Positions 35,440 through 45,563 are shown, counted from the stretch's first letter. The stretch: 64,000 nucleotides of DNA from Akkermansiaceae bacterium UBA2381 (GCA_002344215.1 DDSV01000008.1:67225-131224); one strand, 5' to 3'. Numbers and translations: made by a program. The notes: generated by a model not told the origin, from the letters alone.

Positions 35440-36753
35440 ATGAAAGCCGCCCTGAACGCCCTCGATCCTCTCTCACGCCGCGGATTTGTCGAACGCCTCG
35501 CCAAGGCCGCGATGGGCGTGAGCCTGATGCCTTTCGCCGACAAGGTTCTCGCCCAGCAAGCTGTGGGCGGCAAGGCCAAGCACATCATCTATCTCTACAT
35601 GGCGGGAGGCATGACCCACCTCGACACCTTTGACCCGAAGCCGGGCACGGAGGTGGGAGGCAAGACCGGAGTGGCCAAGACGCCGGTGCCCGGCATCGTC
35701 CTCGCTCAATATCTGCCGAAGCTGGCCGAGCGGATGAAGGACATCGCGGTGGTGCGGACCCTGCAACAGCGCACCGCCGACCACCGCGGAGCCAGCTATT
35801 GGATGCGCACGAGCTATGAAGGGCGGGCGACGGTCCGGCACCCCAGCATGGGGCCCTGGGCGCAGCGACTCCTCGGGAAGATGCACGCGACCCTGCCTGA
35901 CTCCGTCGTCATCGGCGGCGGCGGTGAGCATCCCGGGGCCGGCTACCTGGGGCCGAACTTCGAGCCTCTGCCCATCGGCGATCCCGAGACCGGACTGCAG
36001 AACTCGAAGATCTACAGCGCGATCGACGAGGATGTTTTCGGCCGCCGCCTCTCGATGATGGAGGCCTTCAACAGCGACTTCAACCGCAAGTTCAAGAACG
36101 ACGAGGTCGCCGCTTACAACCAATTCTACGACAACGCGCTCGCCCTGATGAAGAGCAACGACCTGGAGGTCTTCGACCTCACCAAGGAACCTCAGGAGAA
36201 GCGCGAGGCCTACGGGATGAACCGCTTCGGCCAGGGGCTCCTCCTCGCCAAGCGCCTCATCACGGGCGGGATCCGCTACGTCGAGGTCGTCAAGGGCGGC
36301 TGGGACATGCACAACGATCTTTGGAACAACATCGAGACCCACGCAGGCGAACTCGACCAGGCCCTCGCCACGCTGATCGATGACCTCAAAGCCGAGGGTA
36401 AATTCGACGAGACCCTAATCGTCCTGACGACCGAGTTCGGACGCAGCCCGGTGGTGAACGCCAACGCGGGACGCGACCACCATTCGCTCAGCTTCTCCGG
36501 CCTCCTCGCCGGAGGCGGCATCCTCGGCGGCCAGGTCTACGGAAAGTCTGACGAGAGGGGCTACGCCCCGGTCGAGAACATGGTGGAGCAAAAAGACTTC
36601 AACGCCACCATCGCCACCGCCTGCGGCATGAAGCTCGATGAAGTGATCTACTCACCCTCGGGCCGACCCTTCATGATCGCCGGGCACAAGGAGGATCGCA
36701 AGACGGGCAACCTCGTTCCCGAGGGCAAGCCAATCATGCAGTTTTTCAGCTGA
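35440..36753 (+). CDS. DUF1501 (sulfatase-like) protein, stand-alone
   Basis: 437 aa. Tat signal with a twin arginine (SRRGFVERLAKAAMG, ending VLAQ). The DUF1501 core starts KHIIYLYMAGGMTHLDTFDPKPG and has ETLIVLTTEFGRSP and NAGRDHHSLSFSGLLAGGGI, matching the alkaline-phosphatase/sulfatase-like fold. Usually a PSD1 cytochrome-like gene lies directly upstream; here it does not. DUF1501 function is not established. Confidence 0.85.
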   Translation: MKAALNALDPLSRRGFVERLAKAAMGVSLMPFADKVLAQQAVGGKAKHIIYLYMAGGMTHLDTFDPKPGTEVGGKTGVAKTPVPGIVLAQYLPKLAERMKDIAVVRTLQQRTADHRGASYWMRTSYEGRATVRHPSMGPWAQRLLGKMHATLPDSVVIGGGGEHPGAGYLGPNFEPLPIGDPETGLQNSKIYSAIDEDVFGRRLSMMEAFNSDFNRKFKNDEVAAYNQFYDNALALMKSNDLEVFDLTKEPQEKREAYGMNRFGQGLLLAKRLITGGIRYVEVVKGGWDMHNDLWNNIETHAGELDQALATLIDDLKAEGKFDETLIVLTTEFGRSPVVNANAGRDHHSLSFSGLLAGGGILGGQVYGKSDERGYAPVENMVEQKDFNATIATACGMKLDEVIYSPSGRPFMIAGHKEDRKTGNLVPEGKPIMQFFS

Positions 36754-36892
36754 GGAGCAGCCGGACCGGGTGCGCTTCCTTTCGGGACGATTTTATCTGA
36801 CTTGGCGCAGCCCGATCGATCCGCCCTCGGCAAGGCTTTCCCGGTGCCTGGACCGCTTGGTCGAGTGCATTCCCGTAGGAATGGCAGGCGGC

Positions 36893-37660
36893 TCATAATT
36901 GGGACTTTGGTGCGCTGGAGGTGAAATCCTTGGAGTGGCCTTGTCGGAGGTCCGCCTTCAGGATCGCTTCCGCGTATTCAAGAAACTTGGCACTGCTCGA
37001 TTTTGAAACCGAGATGACTCCCTCTTTGTTACGCAATACCAGGAGGTAGCCGTCATAGGCGGCACCGAATGCCGATTGATTGCCCTTGATCGAGTCATAA
37101 ACATTGGTGAAGGGAGTTCCATCCCATTTGACGGTCTCGCCTGACGGCAGGTCAACGGTGAAATCCTCCCGGTAAAGGATGTGATACTCGTCACGTTCAA
37201 CCGTGCTCTGTCCGATAAACACGAGAGTGCCGCTGACTTTTTTGTACGAGTTTTCCTCCGCCGTGAGATCAAAGGTGATGCCCGGTTCATGCGAAACCTC
37301 CATGTTATCCGGATCTCCTTTTTTGTTGATATCCTTGTCCCCGGTCGTCTTGACAACAATCTTGATATTGTTCTCTGCCGTGAGCATCGCATCCCCCTTC
37401 TCCGTCTCCCGCTTTTCGGCCCAGCTTTTGAAGTAGTTCTGATCGTCGATCGAGAAGCGATCAATCGGCACATCTTTGAAAATCTGGCCGCTTTTCGTTT
37501 TCAGAGAAACCCCGCGCGCCGCATCGAAACCGGTAATGGTCGCCTCAAGGGTTTTACCATCACTGCTTTTCAAGGCGCGATATTCTTCCGCAGTGAGTGA
37601 CGCACTGAACCAGAGGCTCAGAGCGAGGGCGAGGGACATACGAGGGGACAGTGTCTTCAT
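36893..37660 (-). CDS. Secreted SHD1-type protein
   Basis: 255 aa. Signal peptide at 1-23 (LALALSLWFSASLTA). Residues ~24-75 read EYRALKSSDGKTLEATITGF, then KDVPIDRFSIDDQNYFKSW, an SHD1 (SLA1 homology) module as seen in many planctomycetal and verrucomicrobial exported proteins. The rest (about 90-240) is unrecognised, beta-rich, ending in a helix (AKFLEYAEAILKADL). Likely periplasmic; function unknown. Confidence 0.7.
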   Translation of the reverse strand: MKTLSPRMSLALALSLWFSASLTAEEYRALKSSDGKTLEATITGFDAARGVSLKTKSGQIFKDVPIDRFSIDDQNYFKSWAEKRETEKGDAMLTAENNIKIVVKTTGDKDINKKGDPDNMEVSHEPGITFDLTAEENSYKKVSGTLVFIGQSTVERDEYHILYREDFTVDLPSGETVKWDGTPFTNVYDSIKGNQSAFGAAYDGYLLVLRNKEGVISVSKSSSAKFLEYAEAILKADLRQGHSKDFTSSAPKSQL

Positions 37661-37920
37661 CTAGTAGGTAATCGGGTTAGTTGTTCGATCTACACGTGCT
37701 TTAGATTTCCACGCTTCCGTTTTCCTGCCACCGAAGGTCCCGGACGGGGGATTGCCGGCGGTCAATGATACTAATCCTGAAAAGGATCGCCCTATTCAAT
37801 CGACTATGTCAATGACCTAATCGGGGAGAAAATGCCACCTGCGAACTATGCAATTTGGTGGAAAAACGTTTCCCTCAGCCTCTTGAAACTCGTCGATATT
37901 CGGGAGAGGCGACCTTTCGT

Positions 37921-39885
37921 CTACTGCAAACGCGAGTCTGCTGACGGGCTCCACGAATCAAGCTCGCAGAGACCTCCTCCCAGAAACAAATGATGCCACA
38001 TCTGGGTGGCGAGCACTCCGACAAAACTCACTTCCCAGCCCATGTGAGGCGGCAGGTTTCCGGGATAGCGTCGCAGCCGCTCGCGGATCCGGTGCACTTT
38101 TTTCGGATCAAAGTAGCCCGTCCTTTTGAGTGATTCCTCACTGAGCAGCTGCTCCACAAAAGGAGGCTCCGGTTTGAGAAAGGATCCCGAGTAGCGGGCG
38201 CGAAAAATACTTTTGGGACGTTGCGCGATCTCGGGAGGCAGGAACCCTCCGGCATATCGCCTCAGAATGTCTTTGTCCCGGCGAAGGCTGCGCAGCTTGA
38301 ACTCCGGCCCGAGGCGGGCACAAAACTCGACCAAATCGAGGTCGAGAAACGGGAAGCGGGTTTCGACCGAATTCGCCATCGCGGGGCGATCTCCTTTATG
38401 GGTCATGAGGAGTCCCGGAAGCATGACTTGATACCCGAGATACAGGGAGCGATTAAGCGGATGCCAATGTTTCATGCGCTCGAGATTCAGGTCGAGGTCG
38501 TCCGTCGCGGTGCGGCCCGCGAGACTGTCCTCGAAGTCCCGCGAGTAGACCCAGTCGCCCGAAAGGCCGCACGAGGCATAGAGATCCGAGGTGGCGTGAT
38601 ATCCCCCCATCTGCGCATAACGAGTTTGATAGCGTGACCAGGGGTGATGGGAGGCCCGCCCGAACATGGCTTTGCGCCAGCCATCCGCGAGGCCGGTTTT
38701 GTCCAACATGGAGACAAGCCGGTTGGCTTTGAACCAAGGGTAGCCGGCGAGGGCTTCATCCGCGCCCTCCCCGCTCAGGGCCACTTTGTATCCGGCATTC
38801 CTCACCGCCGTGGCGAGCTGATAGATCGCGGCCGACGAGGTATCGACGACCGGACATTCGGCGGCGATGACGAGGTCGCGGTAGCCCTCCGCGATTTCGG
38901 CCTCTCCGCACGAGATCACGGTCGGGGTGCTGCCGATGAGGGCGGCCGCCATCAATGCGCGATCCGTCTCATCGAGCTTGGGGTGCTTGATCCGAATCGT
39001 GAAGGTCGGAATGGGACGGCCCAGTTGACGGCTCGCCATTGACGCCACTGCCGTCGAATCGACCCCGCCCGACAGGTAGCTGACGACCGGGACGTCGGCC
39101 CGGAGGCGCAGGCGGACCGCCTCTTCAAGTCGTTCTCCGAATTCCCTCACAAGGGCGTCGGGATCTCCCCGCAATTCGTCACCTTCGTTCGGGAAATTGA
39201 GTTCCCAGTAGCGACGTTCGCTGATCTGTGCAGCCTGACCGGCGGCGGGAAGTTTGATATCAAGGTAAGTGCCGGGGAGCAGGGCCGAGACACCGGCGAA
39301 CATCGTTCGTTTGGTACCGAGGGCGAAGAAACTGAAAACGTGGTCAAGGGCCGGAGGATCCATTTCGGCGCGAACCCTTCCGGAGGCGAGCAAGGCCTTG
39401 ATCTCCGATCCGAAGTAGAGCCGGTCGTCACACCGGGCCCAGTAGAGCGGGCAGATCCCGAGTTGATCGCGCGCGAGGATGAGACGGCGCTGGCGGAAAT
39501 CGATCAGGGCAAACGCGAATTGTCCCCGGAGGTGCTCGAACATGCCGACCCCGTATTGTTCCCAGAGATGCACAAGTATCTCCGTATCGCAGCCGGTGCG
39601 GAAGCGGTGTCCGAGTCCTTCGAGATGGCGTCGCCGCTCGGGAAAATCGAACAACTCGCCGTTGTAAACCACGGCGACGCTCCCGTCCTCATTGGTGACA
39701 GGCTGCCGGCCATCCGCGAGCCCGACGATGCTGAGCCTGCGCGAGACCAGTCCCAGACCGGGCTGGATGAGTATTCCCCCCTCGTCCGGTCCTCGATGCA
39801 AGATCGCCCGGGACATGGACTCCAGTTCCCCTGCGGAAACCTCACGCTGTCCGGCGAGGTCGATGATTCCCGCAATTCCACACAT
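37921..39885 (-). CDS. asnB: Glutamine-hydrolysing asparagine synthetase
   Basis: 654 aa. The N-terminal glutaminase domain starts MCGIAGIIDLAG with the nucleophile Cys2, and has RLSIVGLADGRQPVTNEDGS and YNGELFDF. The synthetase domain begins at ~240 with the PP-loop SGGVDSTAVAS, then EGADEALAGYPWFKANR (pyrophosphate-binding). It converts aspartate and glutamine to asparagine, or serves as an amidotransferase in polysaccharide or peptide-modifying clusters; the long isoform and solitary context leave both open. It is followed at a distance by a membrane protease gene on the same strand. Confidence 0.93.
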   Translation of the reverse strand: MCGIAGIIDLAGQREVSAGELESMSRAILHRGPDEGGILIQPGLGLVSRRLSIVGLADGRQPVTNEDGSVAVVYNGELFDFPERRRHLEGLGHRFRTGCDTEILVHLWEQYGVGMFEHLRGQFAFALIDFRQRRLILARDQLGICPLYWARCDDRLYFGSEIKALLASGRVRAEMDPPALDHVFSFFALGTKRTMFAGVSALLPGTYLDIKLPAAGQAAQISERRYWELNFPNEGDELRGDPDALVREFGERLEEAVRLRLRADVPVVSYLSGGVDSTAVASMASRQLGRPIPTFTIRIKHPKLDETDRALMAAALIGSTPTVISCGEAEIAEGYRDLVIAAECPVVDTSSAAIYQLATAVRNAGYKVALSGEGADEALAGYPWFKANRLVSMLDKTGLADGWRKAMFGRASHHPWSRYQTRYAQMGGYHATSDLYASCGLSGDWVYSRDFEDSLAGRTATDDLDLNLERMKHWHPLNRSLYLGYQVMLPGLLMTHKGDRPAMANSVETRFPFLDLDLVEFCARLGPEFKLRSLRRDKDILRRYAGGFLPPEIAQRPKSIFRARYSGSFLKPEPPFVEQLLSEESLKRTGYFDPKKVHRIRERLRRYPGNLPPHMGWEVSFVGVLATQMWHHLFLGGGLCELDSWSPSADSRLQ

Positions 39886-40096
39886 GAACTTTGACGAACG
39901 AAATTGGCTGAAGGGTGGGTTCCGGGAGAAATGATCTCCCCCATCCGTTTCTGAAGGAAGGGGGCAGAAGTAACGATAACTCAGATCAACTCGATGGACG
40001 ACTCAGGATACGCGGTCAACTGGAAACTGGCTGCCCGGGTTCCCGCTAATCCATAGTGTGGTCATACGACGCGCCTCCGACTTCTGCTGTCAGGAA

Positions 40097-40942
40097 TTAA
40101 AACGGCAACATCGAATAGACCTCGTAAGCCGACTCGACAAATCTGGAAACGAGCGTCTTCGCATTTTCCCAAAGCGAGAGGCCGAAGCCCCGGAAGGTCG
40201 CCGTGGGTGAGGCGACAATCAGCATCGCGCAGATCAGCAGCACGTTGGCGATGAAGATGACGGTGAAGGAGAAGATCCGTCCGTTCTGGTTCACATCCGG
40301 TTGATCACGGCGAATCATCCAGAGGGTAAAGGCGAGATGGAACATCCAGGTAAAACCGATCAGGGCATAGAGCCAGATCGGATCGGGCCGGCTCACTTCG
40401 GCGACGGTCCACTCAAGCAGGGCCCAGGCCACGATGGCAACCGCGCTGTAGAAGGGGAAAAAATACGGTGAGAGCGAGATGATGAAGTTGTTCCGATTCG
40501 TCATGACGTGCCCCCCGTCCGCGGAGATGTGAACCTTGCTGACCCGTCCCCGGAAGATCAGAACAAAGAGGGCGTGGGTGAGCTCATGTCCGGCGACATA
40601 GAGCCACATCATCGGCCGGCAGAAGGCGAAGAGAAAGAGAATCAGCGAAGTGAGTGTGCCGAGCCCGAAGAAGAGGAACTCCCGGGACTTCCAGTAGGCT
40701 CCCGCGAGGGTATCGGCCTGCAGGAGAACGATAAAGGTCTCGAGCATCAACCAGCACACCGGAACAAGAAGGATCCCGATGATCAACTTCAGGAATCGCA
40801 GTAACGGCGACTCGGGGTCGCTGAAGAGAGAGCCGGACGATTCCTGAAGAAAAGCAGACAAGCCCTGCCGCGGTGGACTCTTCCGCCGCAACGCTCGATT
40901 ACTGACCGGGTGCCGGGGCAAATTGCGTGTTGGCTGGTGCAA
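40097..40942 (-). CDS. M50-like membrane metalloprotease
   Basis: 281 aa starting at a TTG (40942), 17 bases after the efp stop on the same strand. About six transmembrane helices. The zinc-binding helix is WLYVAGHELTHALFVL (H-E-x-x-H in a membrane segment) and is followed by GGHVMTNRNNFIISLSPYFFP, a pattern seen in M50-like site-2-protease relatives. The distal D-G zinc ligand motif is not obvious. The N-terminal basic stretch is soluble. The substrate is unknown; co-transcription with efp is plausible. Confidence 0.65.
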   Translation of the reverse strand: MHQPTRNLPRHPVSNRALRRKSPPRQGLSAFLQESSGSLFSDPESPLLRFLKLIIGILLVPVCWLMLETFIVLLQADTLAGAYWKSREFLFFGLGTLTSLILFLFAFCRPMMWLYVAGHELTHALFVLIFRGRVSKVHISADGGHVMTNRNNFIISLSPYFFPFYSAVAIVAWALLEWTVAEVSRPDPIWLYALIGFTWMFHLAFTLWMIRRDQPDVNQNGRIFSFTVIFIANVLLICAMLIVASPTATFRGFGLSLWENAKTLVSRFVESAYEVYSMLPF

Positions 40943-40959
40943 GGTGGAAGCAGCGACGG

Positions 40960-41520
40960 TCAGGCGCGCCCGACGTACTTTTTGTCTTCGCTGCTGATCT
41001 TGATCTTGTCACCGGGATTGATGAAGAGCGGGACCTGAACGCGAAGTCCGGTTTGCATGACCGCTTCCTTGGTTGCGGCCGTGGCCGTATCACCCTTCAC
41101 TCCGGGAGCCGACTCGGTCACTTCCAGTTCGATGTTGGAAGGAAGCTCGATCGTGACCGGCTTGCCGTCCACAAAGAGGACCTCGACGGACAGGCCGTCG
41201 ATGAGGAGGTCCTTGCTGTCTTCGATAAAGGCCGCTTGAAAAGTGATCGTGTCATAGGTCGTCGAGTCCATGAAATGGTATCCCGTTTGATCCGAGTAGC
41301 TGAACTCGAGCTTCTGACGCTCTGACTGAACGATTTCCACCTTGTCGCTCGAGGCGAAGCGGATGTCTTTCGTTTTGCCCGAGTTGAAAGAACGGATCGT
41401 GGCCATGACAAGGGCGTTTCCTTTGCCGGGAGTGCGGTGCTCAAGGCCGGTGACGATACCGATCTCGTTGTTGTATTTGATGCACTGTCCGCGTTTCAGG
41501 TTGGTTGCAACGGTAGCCAT
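40960..41520 (-). CDS. efp: Translation elongation factor P
   Basis: 186 aa, normal EF-P length. EF-P enters ribosomes stalled at polyproline and stimulates peptide bond formation. The tip of domain I reads HRTPGKGNALV with the modifiable residue Lys33, so a lysine-modifying pathway (EpmA-type) may apply. The C-terminus has the domain II/III pattern EVLFVDGKPVTIELP, then FINPGDKIKISSEDKKYVGRA. The polyproline tail of the TPR protease in this window would be a client. Confidence 0.95.
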   Translation of the reverse strand: MATVATNLKRGQCIKYNNEIGIVTGLEHRTPGKGNALVMATIRSFNSGKTKDIRFASSDKVEIVQSERQKLEFSYSDQTGYHFMDSTTYDTITFQAAFIEDSKDLLIDGLSVEVLFVDGKPVTIELPSNIELEVTESAPGVKGDTATAATKEAVMQTGLRVQVPLFINPGDKIKISSEDKKYVGRA

Positions 41521-41654
41521 GGGAAGAGAGGGAATGGGTTAATTAAGGAGTCTTAATTTTGCAGGGTGAGCCCGTATATTGCCATCGATTCCCTCGATCA
41601 CAAGATCGGAAATAACGATTTGAGGCGGGGGTTCCCAGCCTGCACCGTCGCAGC

Positions 41655-42392
41655 ATGCCAGAAACGCCCTTGTCCCCTCCGTCTCCGCCTTCCCGTATGA
41701 CCCTGCGGTGGGCGCTTCTCCTGCCGGCGCTCGTTGTCCCATTCATTCTTTCCTTCTTCTATTTCGTTTTCTATCCCGGCACGGCCTTCGGGAATTCCTT
41801 CTACACGATCCACAAGGTCTTTCTGATCGCCTGGCCCCTCCTCGCCGTGCCGCTCATCCTGAGGGAGCCGATGGTCGACCGGGCCCGGCCGAAACGGCAT
41901 TTCGCGTCCCTGCTCCCCGGAGCGGTTTTCGCAGGACTGACGGTGGGACTGCTTTTCGCCCTCATCCACTTCACGCCGCTCGGGAAGGTCCTTGCGGCAA
42001 ACGAGACAAACATCGCCGGTCGCATCGCCGACCTCGGGATGGCGGAACACTTCGTTGTCTTTGCCCTCTTTCTTTCCTTCATCCACGCGGCGATGGAGGA
42101 ATTCTACTGGCGCTGGTTCGCTTTCGGTCAGGCGAAACAGCTCATGCCGGTCGGGCTCGCCCATCTCGTCGCCGCGGCCGGCTTTGCCTCGCACCATGTC
42201 GTCATCCTGAGTCAGTTTTTTCCGCTGGGCTGGGCTCTCGTCTTTGGTGCCTGTGTCGCCCTTGGCGGGGCCTTCTGGAGCTGGCAGGCGAATCGCTACA
42301 ACAGTCTCTTCGGTCCCTGGTTCAGCCACATGATCATCGATCTCGGTTTGATGTGGGTGGGGTGGGAGGTCCTGCAGCGAATCCAGGGCTGA
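41655..42392 (+). CDS. CPBP-family intramembrane metalloprotease (second)
   Basis: 245 aa. Six or more transmembrane helices. Family motifs: MEEFYWRWFAFG (E-E-x-x-x-R-like: EEFYWR), FASHHVVILSQF and FSHMIIDLGLMW. This paralogue differs much from the CPBP protein at 33622-34491. The start ATG lies 18 residues ahead of a second one (MTLRWALLL). Divergent from efp. No bacteriocin genes nearby. Confidence 0.85.
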   Translation: MPETPLSPPSPPSRMTLRWALLLPALVVPFILSFFYFVFYPGTAFGNSFYTIHKVFLIAWPLLAVPLILREPMVDRARPKRHFASLLPGAVFAGLTVGLLFALIHFTPLGKVLAANETNIAGRIADLGMAEHFVVFALFLSFIHAAMEEFYWRWFAFGQAKQLMPVGLAHLVAAAGFASHHVVILSQFFPLGWALVFGACVALGGAFWSWQANRYNSLFGPWFSHMIIDLGLMWVGWEVLQRIQG

Positions 42393-42452
42393 AACGCGGA
42401 TCTGAAGGTCCTTGAGCCGGGCCTTGCCCGGGGTTACTCTCCGGCCTGATTC

Positions 42453-42959
42453 ATGGTGTTCCGTGTCCCCATCGCCATTTCGCTTTGCTGCGCCTGCCTG
42501 CTGGTTCCGCGACCGGTTCGGGGCGAATCCCCGTCCTCACCTCTTTTCACCGGCACCGTCAGGACAACGGCCTACACCCATACGGAATCGGATCATATTC
42601 AATACGGAAACAAATCCGCTCTGGGCACGGTTCTCAAATACACGCCGGAGTATCACTCTGTCGCGGCCGACTGGTCACGTTTCCCACTCGGGACAAAATT
42701 CCGCATCAAGGGGTATGACCGTCTCTTTGTGGTGGATGACTACGGCAGTGCCCTCGTTGGCACTCAGACGATCGACATCTATTTCGAGACGAAGGAGCGC
42801 ATGAACGGCTGGGGGACACGCTTTGTGGAAATCGAGATCCTGGAGTTCGGTAGTTTTCAGGCGAGCCGGAAAATTCTCGCGGCGCGGGCAAAGAACTCCT
42901 ACTGCCTCGCCATGCTCGCGAGCATGACGACCGATGACTGGTATCTGAGCCATCGTTGA
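42453..42959 (+). CDS. Secreted 3D-domain protein
   Basis: 168 aa. Signal peptide at 1-24 (IAISLCCACLLVPRPVRG). The mature domain matches the 3D (Asp-Asp-Asp) fold of MltA/RlpA-like double-psi barrels: TTAYTHTESDH, PLGTKFRIKGYDRLFVVDD and QTIDIYFETKE, the VVDD...IDIYF pair supplying the three aspartates. Such proteins are implicated in cell-wall lysis (lytic transglycosylase-like). It sits between CPBP and uvrB genes without a clear operon. Confidence 0.8.
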   Translation: MVFRVPIAISLCCACLLVPRPVRGESPSSPLFTGTVRTTAYTHTESDHIQYGNKSALGTVLKYTPEYHSVAADWSRFPLGTKFRIKGYDRLFVVDDYGSALVGTQTIDIYFETKERMNGWGTRFVEIEILEFGSFQASRKILAARAKNSYCLAMLASMTTDDWYLSHR

Positions 42960-43000
42960 AAGCAGAGGGCTCTCCATTTGCCCGGCCTCCGTCGTCACGG

Positions 43001-45145
43001 TCAGTAGCTGATTTTCTTCCGCTTCACCGTCAGGGGCGTTTCTCCGGCGTCCTTTTTGAGTTTGTTGATCTGATCCCGGATCAGCGCGGCACGCTCAAAT
43101 TCAAGCTTGGCGGCGGCTTCCTGCATTTCGCCCTCAAGTTCGCGGATGACCGCGAGCGTATCCACATCCGAGCCTGCTTCGGCGACGAGGGCATCTTCGA
43201 CCGCTTTGCCTTTCTGATAAATGCGGAGGCTGCCCTGATCGCTTCGGGTCACCGTGTGGGGAACGATCCCGTGCTTCTCATTGTGCTCATGCTGAACGCG
43301 TCGTCGATACTCGGTGATCGAGAGCAGGCTCTGGATCGAATCGGTCACGACGTCGGCAAAAAGGACCGCTTCACCGTTGATGTGCCGGGCGGCGCGTCCG
43401 ACCGTCTGAATGAGAGCGGTCTGGCTGCGGAGGAAACCCTCCTTATCCGCATCGAGGATACACACCAGGCTGACTTCAGGAAGATCAAGGCCCTCCCGGA
43501 GCAGGTTGATCCCGATGAGAATATCGAACTCGGCGGCGCGCAGGCTGCGCAGGATTTCGACCCGCTCGATCGCATCGACGTCGGAGTGGATGTAGCGAAC
43601 CTTGAGTCCGACGTTGCGAAGGTAGTCGGTGAGATCCTCGGCGGTGCGCTTGGTCAGGGTTGTGACGAGAACACGCTCGTTTTTCTCGATCCGCTGGCGG
43701 CAGAGTTCAATGGTTTCGTCGATCTGTCCCTTGAGCGGACGCAGCGTAATGACAGGATCAAGCAACCCGGTCGGCCGGATGATCTGCTCGACAATGAGGT
43801 CCGTTCCCTTTTTCTCCGGGTCAAAGGCGCTGACCGGCTGTTTGCTTCCGGAGATGCGGGGAAGGCGGGCGGGCACGGGTTCATCTTCTCCGATTCGTTT
43901 CCGCTGGTGGGGAATATAGCCGCGATTGCCCGCCACCGAGTTCTCGATCTCAAATCGTGCCGGCGTGGCGCTGACGTAGAGACGCTGCCCCGTGGCGGCC
44001 ATGTATTCGTCGAACTTGAGCGGCCGGTTATCGAGAGCACTGGGTAGGCGGAACCCGAAGTCAACCAGTGTCTGCTTCCGTGAACGATCACCCTCATACA
44101 TTCCCCCGATCTGGGGAATACTGACGTGCGACTCGTCGATCACGGTGAGGAATCCCTCCGGAAAGAAATCAATGAGGGTTCCCGGTTTGCTTCCGGGCGG
44201 ACGGGAGGTGAGGTGACGGGAGTAGTTCTCGATTCCCTGACAGAACCCCATTTCCTGCATCATCTCGATATCGTATTCGGTACGCTGTTTGATCCGCTGG
44301 GCCTCGAGGTATTGCTGGTTCTTTTCGAAGAAGCTGATGCGCTCCTTCAGCTCCGCGCGAATTTCACGGATCGCGACGGTCATTTTCTCTTTCGGGGTCA
44401 CGAACTGCTTCGCCGGATAGAAAGTGAACTCGTCGAGCCGGGATCTTGCGGTTCCGGTGAGGGGGGCGAAGGAGGTGACCCGGTCAATTTCGTCGCCGAA
44501 GAATTCGACGCGGATCGCCTCCTCGTCGAGGTAGGCGGGATAGACCTCGACGACATCGCCGCGAACCCGGAAGCGTCCGCGGATGAAGTCGATATCGTTC
44601 CGCTCGTAGAGAATGTTGACGAGACTCTTGAGGAATTCATCGCGATCAAGCGACTGTCCGACCTTTACCGGAACCATCATTCCCTTGTAATCGTCCGGCG
44701 AACCCAGGCCATAGATGCAGGAGACACTGGCGACGACGATGACATCCTGCCGCATCAGGAGTGAGCTCATCGTGGAGAGCCGGAGCCGTTCGATCTCGTC
44801 ATTGATCGATGAGTCCTTCTCAATGTAGGTGTCGGTCCGGGGTATGTAGGCCTCCGGCTGATAATAATCGAAATAAGAGACGAAATACTCGACCGCATTG
44901 TCGGGGAAAAAGCTCTTGAGCTCGCTGTAAAGCTGCGCGGCGAGGGTCTTGTTGTGCGACATCACCAGGGTCGGCTTGCCGAGCGCCGCGATGACGTTGG
45001 CGACGGTGAAGGTCTTGCCCGATCCGGTGACCCCGAGGAGGGTCTGGTGCTCACAGCCGGCGCGAAGGGACTTGATGAGCTTGGCAATCGCCTGCTCCTG
45101 ATCCCCCTGCGGCTTGAATTCGGAACTGACCCTGAAGACTGACAT
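43001..45145 (-). CDS. uvrB: UvrABC excinuclease subunit B
   Basis: 714 aa from the ATG at 45145 (MSVFRVSSEF). UvrB verifies damage and holds the DNA for UvrC incision. Walker A GVTGSGKT (38-45), the beta-hairpin region YFVSYFDYYQPEAYIP, the helicase motifs DESHVSIPQIGGMYEGDRSRK and GINLLREGLDLPEVSLVCILDAD (the family signature), and the C-terminal UVR motif (RELEGEMQEAAAKLEFERAA) that binds UvrC are all present. Length is as expected. It follows rpoZ by 124 bases on the same strand. Confidence 0.97.
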   Translation of the reverse strand: MSVFRVSSEFKPQGDQEQAIAKLIKSLRAGCEHQTLLGVTGSGKTFTVANVIAALGKPTLVMSHNKTLAAQLYSELKSFFPDNAVEYFVSYFDYYQPEAYIPRTDTYIEKDSSINDEIERLRLSTMSSLLMRQDVIVVASVSCIYGLGSPDDYKGMMVPVKVGQSLDRDEFLKSLVNILYERNDIDFIRGRFRVRGDVVEVYPAYLDEEAIRVEFFGDEIDRVTSFAPLTGTARSRLDEFTFYPAKQFVTPKEKMTVAIREIRAELKERISFFEKNQQYLEAQRIKQRTEYDIEMMQEMGFCQGIENYSRHLTSRPPGSKPGTLIDFFPEGFLTVIDESHVSIPQIGGMYEGDRSRKQTLVDFGFRLPSALDNRPLKFDEYMAATGQRLYVSATPARFEIENSVAGNRGYIPHQRKRIGEDEPVPARLPRISGSKQPVSAFDPEKKGTDLIVEQIIRPTGLLDPVITLRPLKGQIDETIELCRQRIEKNERVLVTTLTKRTAEDLTDYLRNVGLKVRYIHSDVDAIERVEILRSLRAAEFDILIGINLLREGLDLPEVSLVCILDADKEGFLRSQTALIQTVGRAARHINGEAVLFADVVTDSIQSLLSITEYRRRVQHEHNEKHGIVPHTVTRSDQGSLRIYQKGKAVEDALVAEAGSDVDTLAVIRELEGEMQEAAAKLEFERAALIRDQINKLKKDAGETPLTVKRKKISY

Positions 45146-45269
45146 ACTCAACCCTGTCTATACGACACGGTTGACCTGATGGCGAAAAGATTCCGCCCAG
45201 CGTTGCCTTTCAGATGAGACCTGGTCCGGATGATTTCTCCCGAAAATGTCGAGGGAGAAGACCGGTTGA

Positions 45270-45563
45270 TCAGGCGTCTTTGGCGGAGGTATCCACTCCG
45301 ATTTTCCCTTCGATGATCTCGGTCAGGGCAATGTCAGCAGCACCCATACGATGGTCGACCCTGACGAGAGGGGAGCGTCCCATGTTCAATTGTTTGACCC
45401 GGGTCGAGACCAGATTGATCAGGACGGGGGGTTCGGGGATCACTTTTTGTGCCGCTACGACTAAGTCACTTCTCATATTGATGGAGCGTTTTCCTGATGA
45501 CGAGGGTTTCGATGGACTACCACCCTGTGGGAACGCGACAATATTTGATGCGTCTTCAGACAT
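45270..45563 (-). CDS. rpoZ: RNA polymerase omega subunit
   Basis: 97 aa from the ATG at 45563; an ATG at 45476 (MRSDLVVAAQ) would give a shorter form closer to the conserved core. Omega chaperones the beta-prime subunit. The conserved block LINLVSTRVKQLNMGRSPLV, then GAADIALTEIIEGKIG, is clear. The upstream ~30 residues are Ser/Pro-rich and not conserved, so the start is uncertain. Upstream of uvrB on the same strand. Confidence 0.85.
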   Translation of the reverse strand: MSEDASNIVAFPQGGSPSKPSSSGKRSINMRSDLVVAAQKVIPEPPVLINLVSTRVKQLNMGRSPLVRVDHRMGAADIALTEIIEGKIGVDTSAKDA

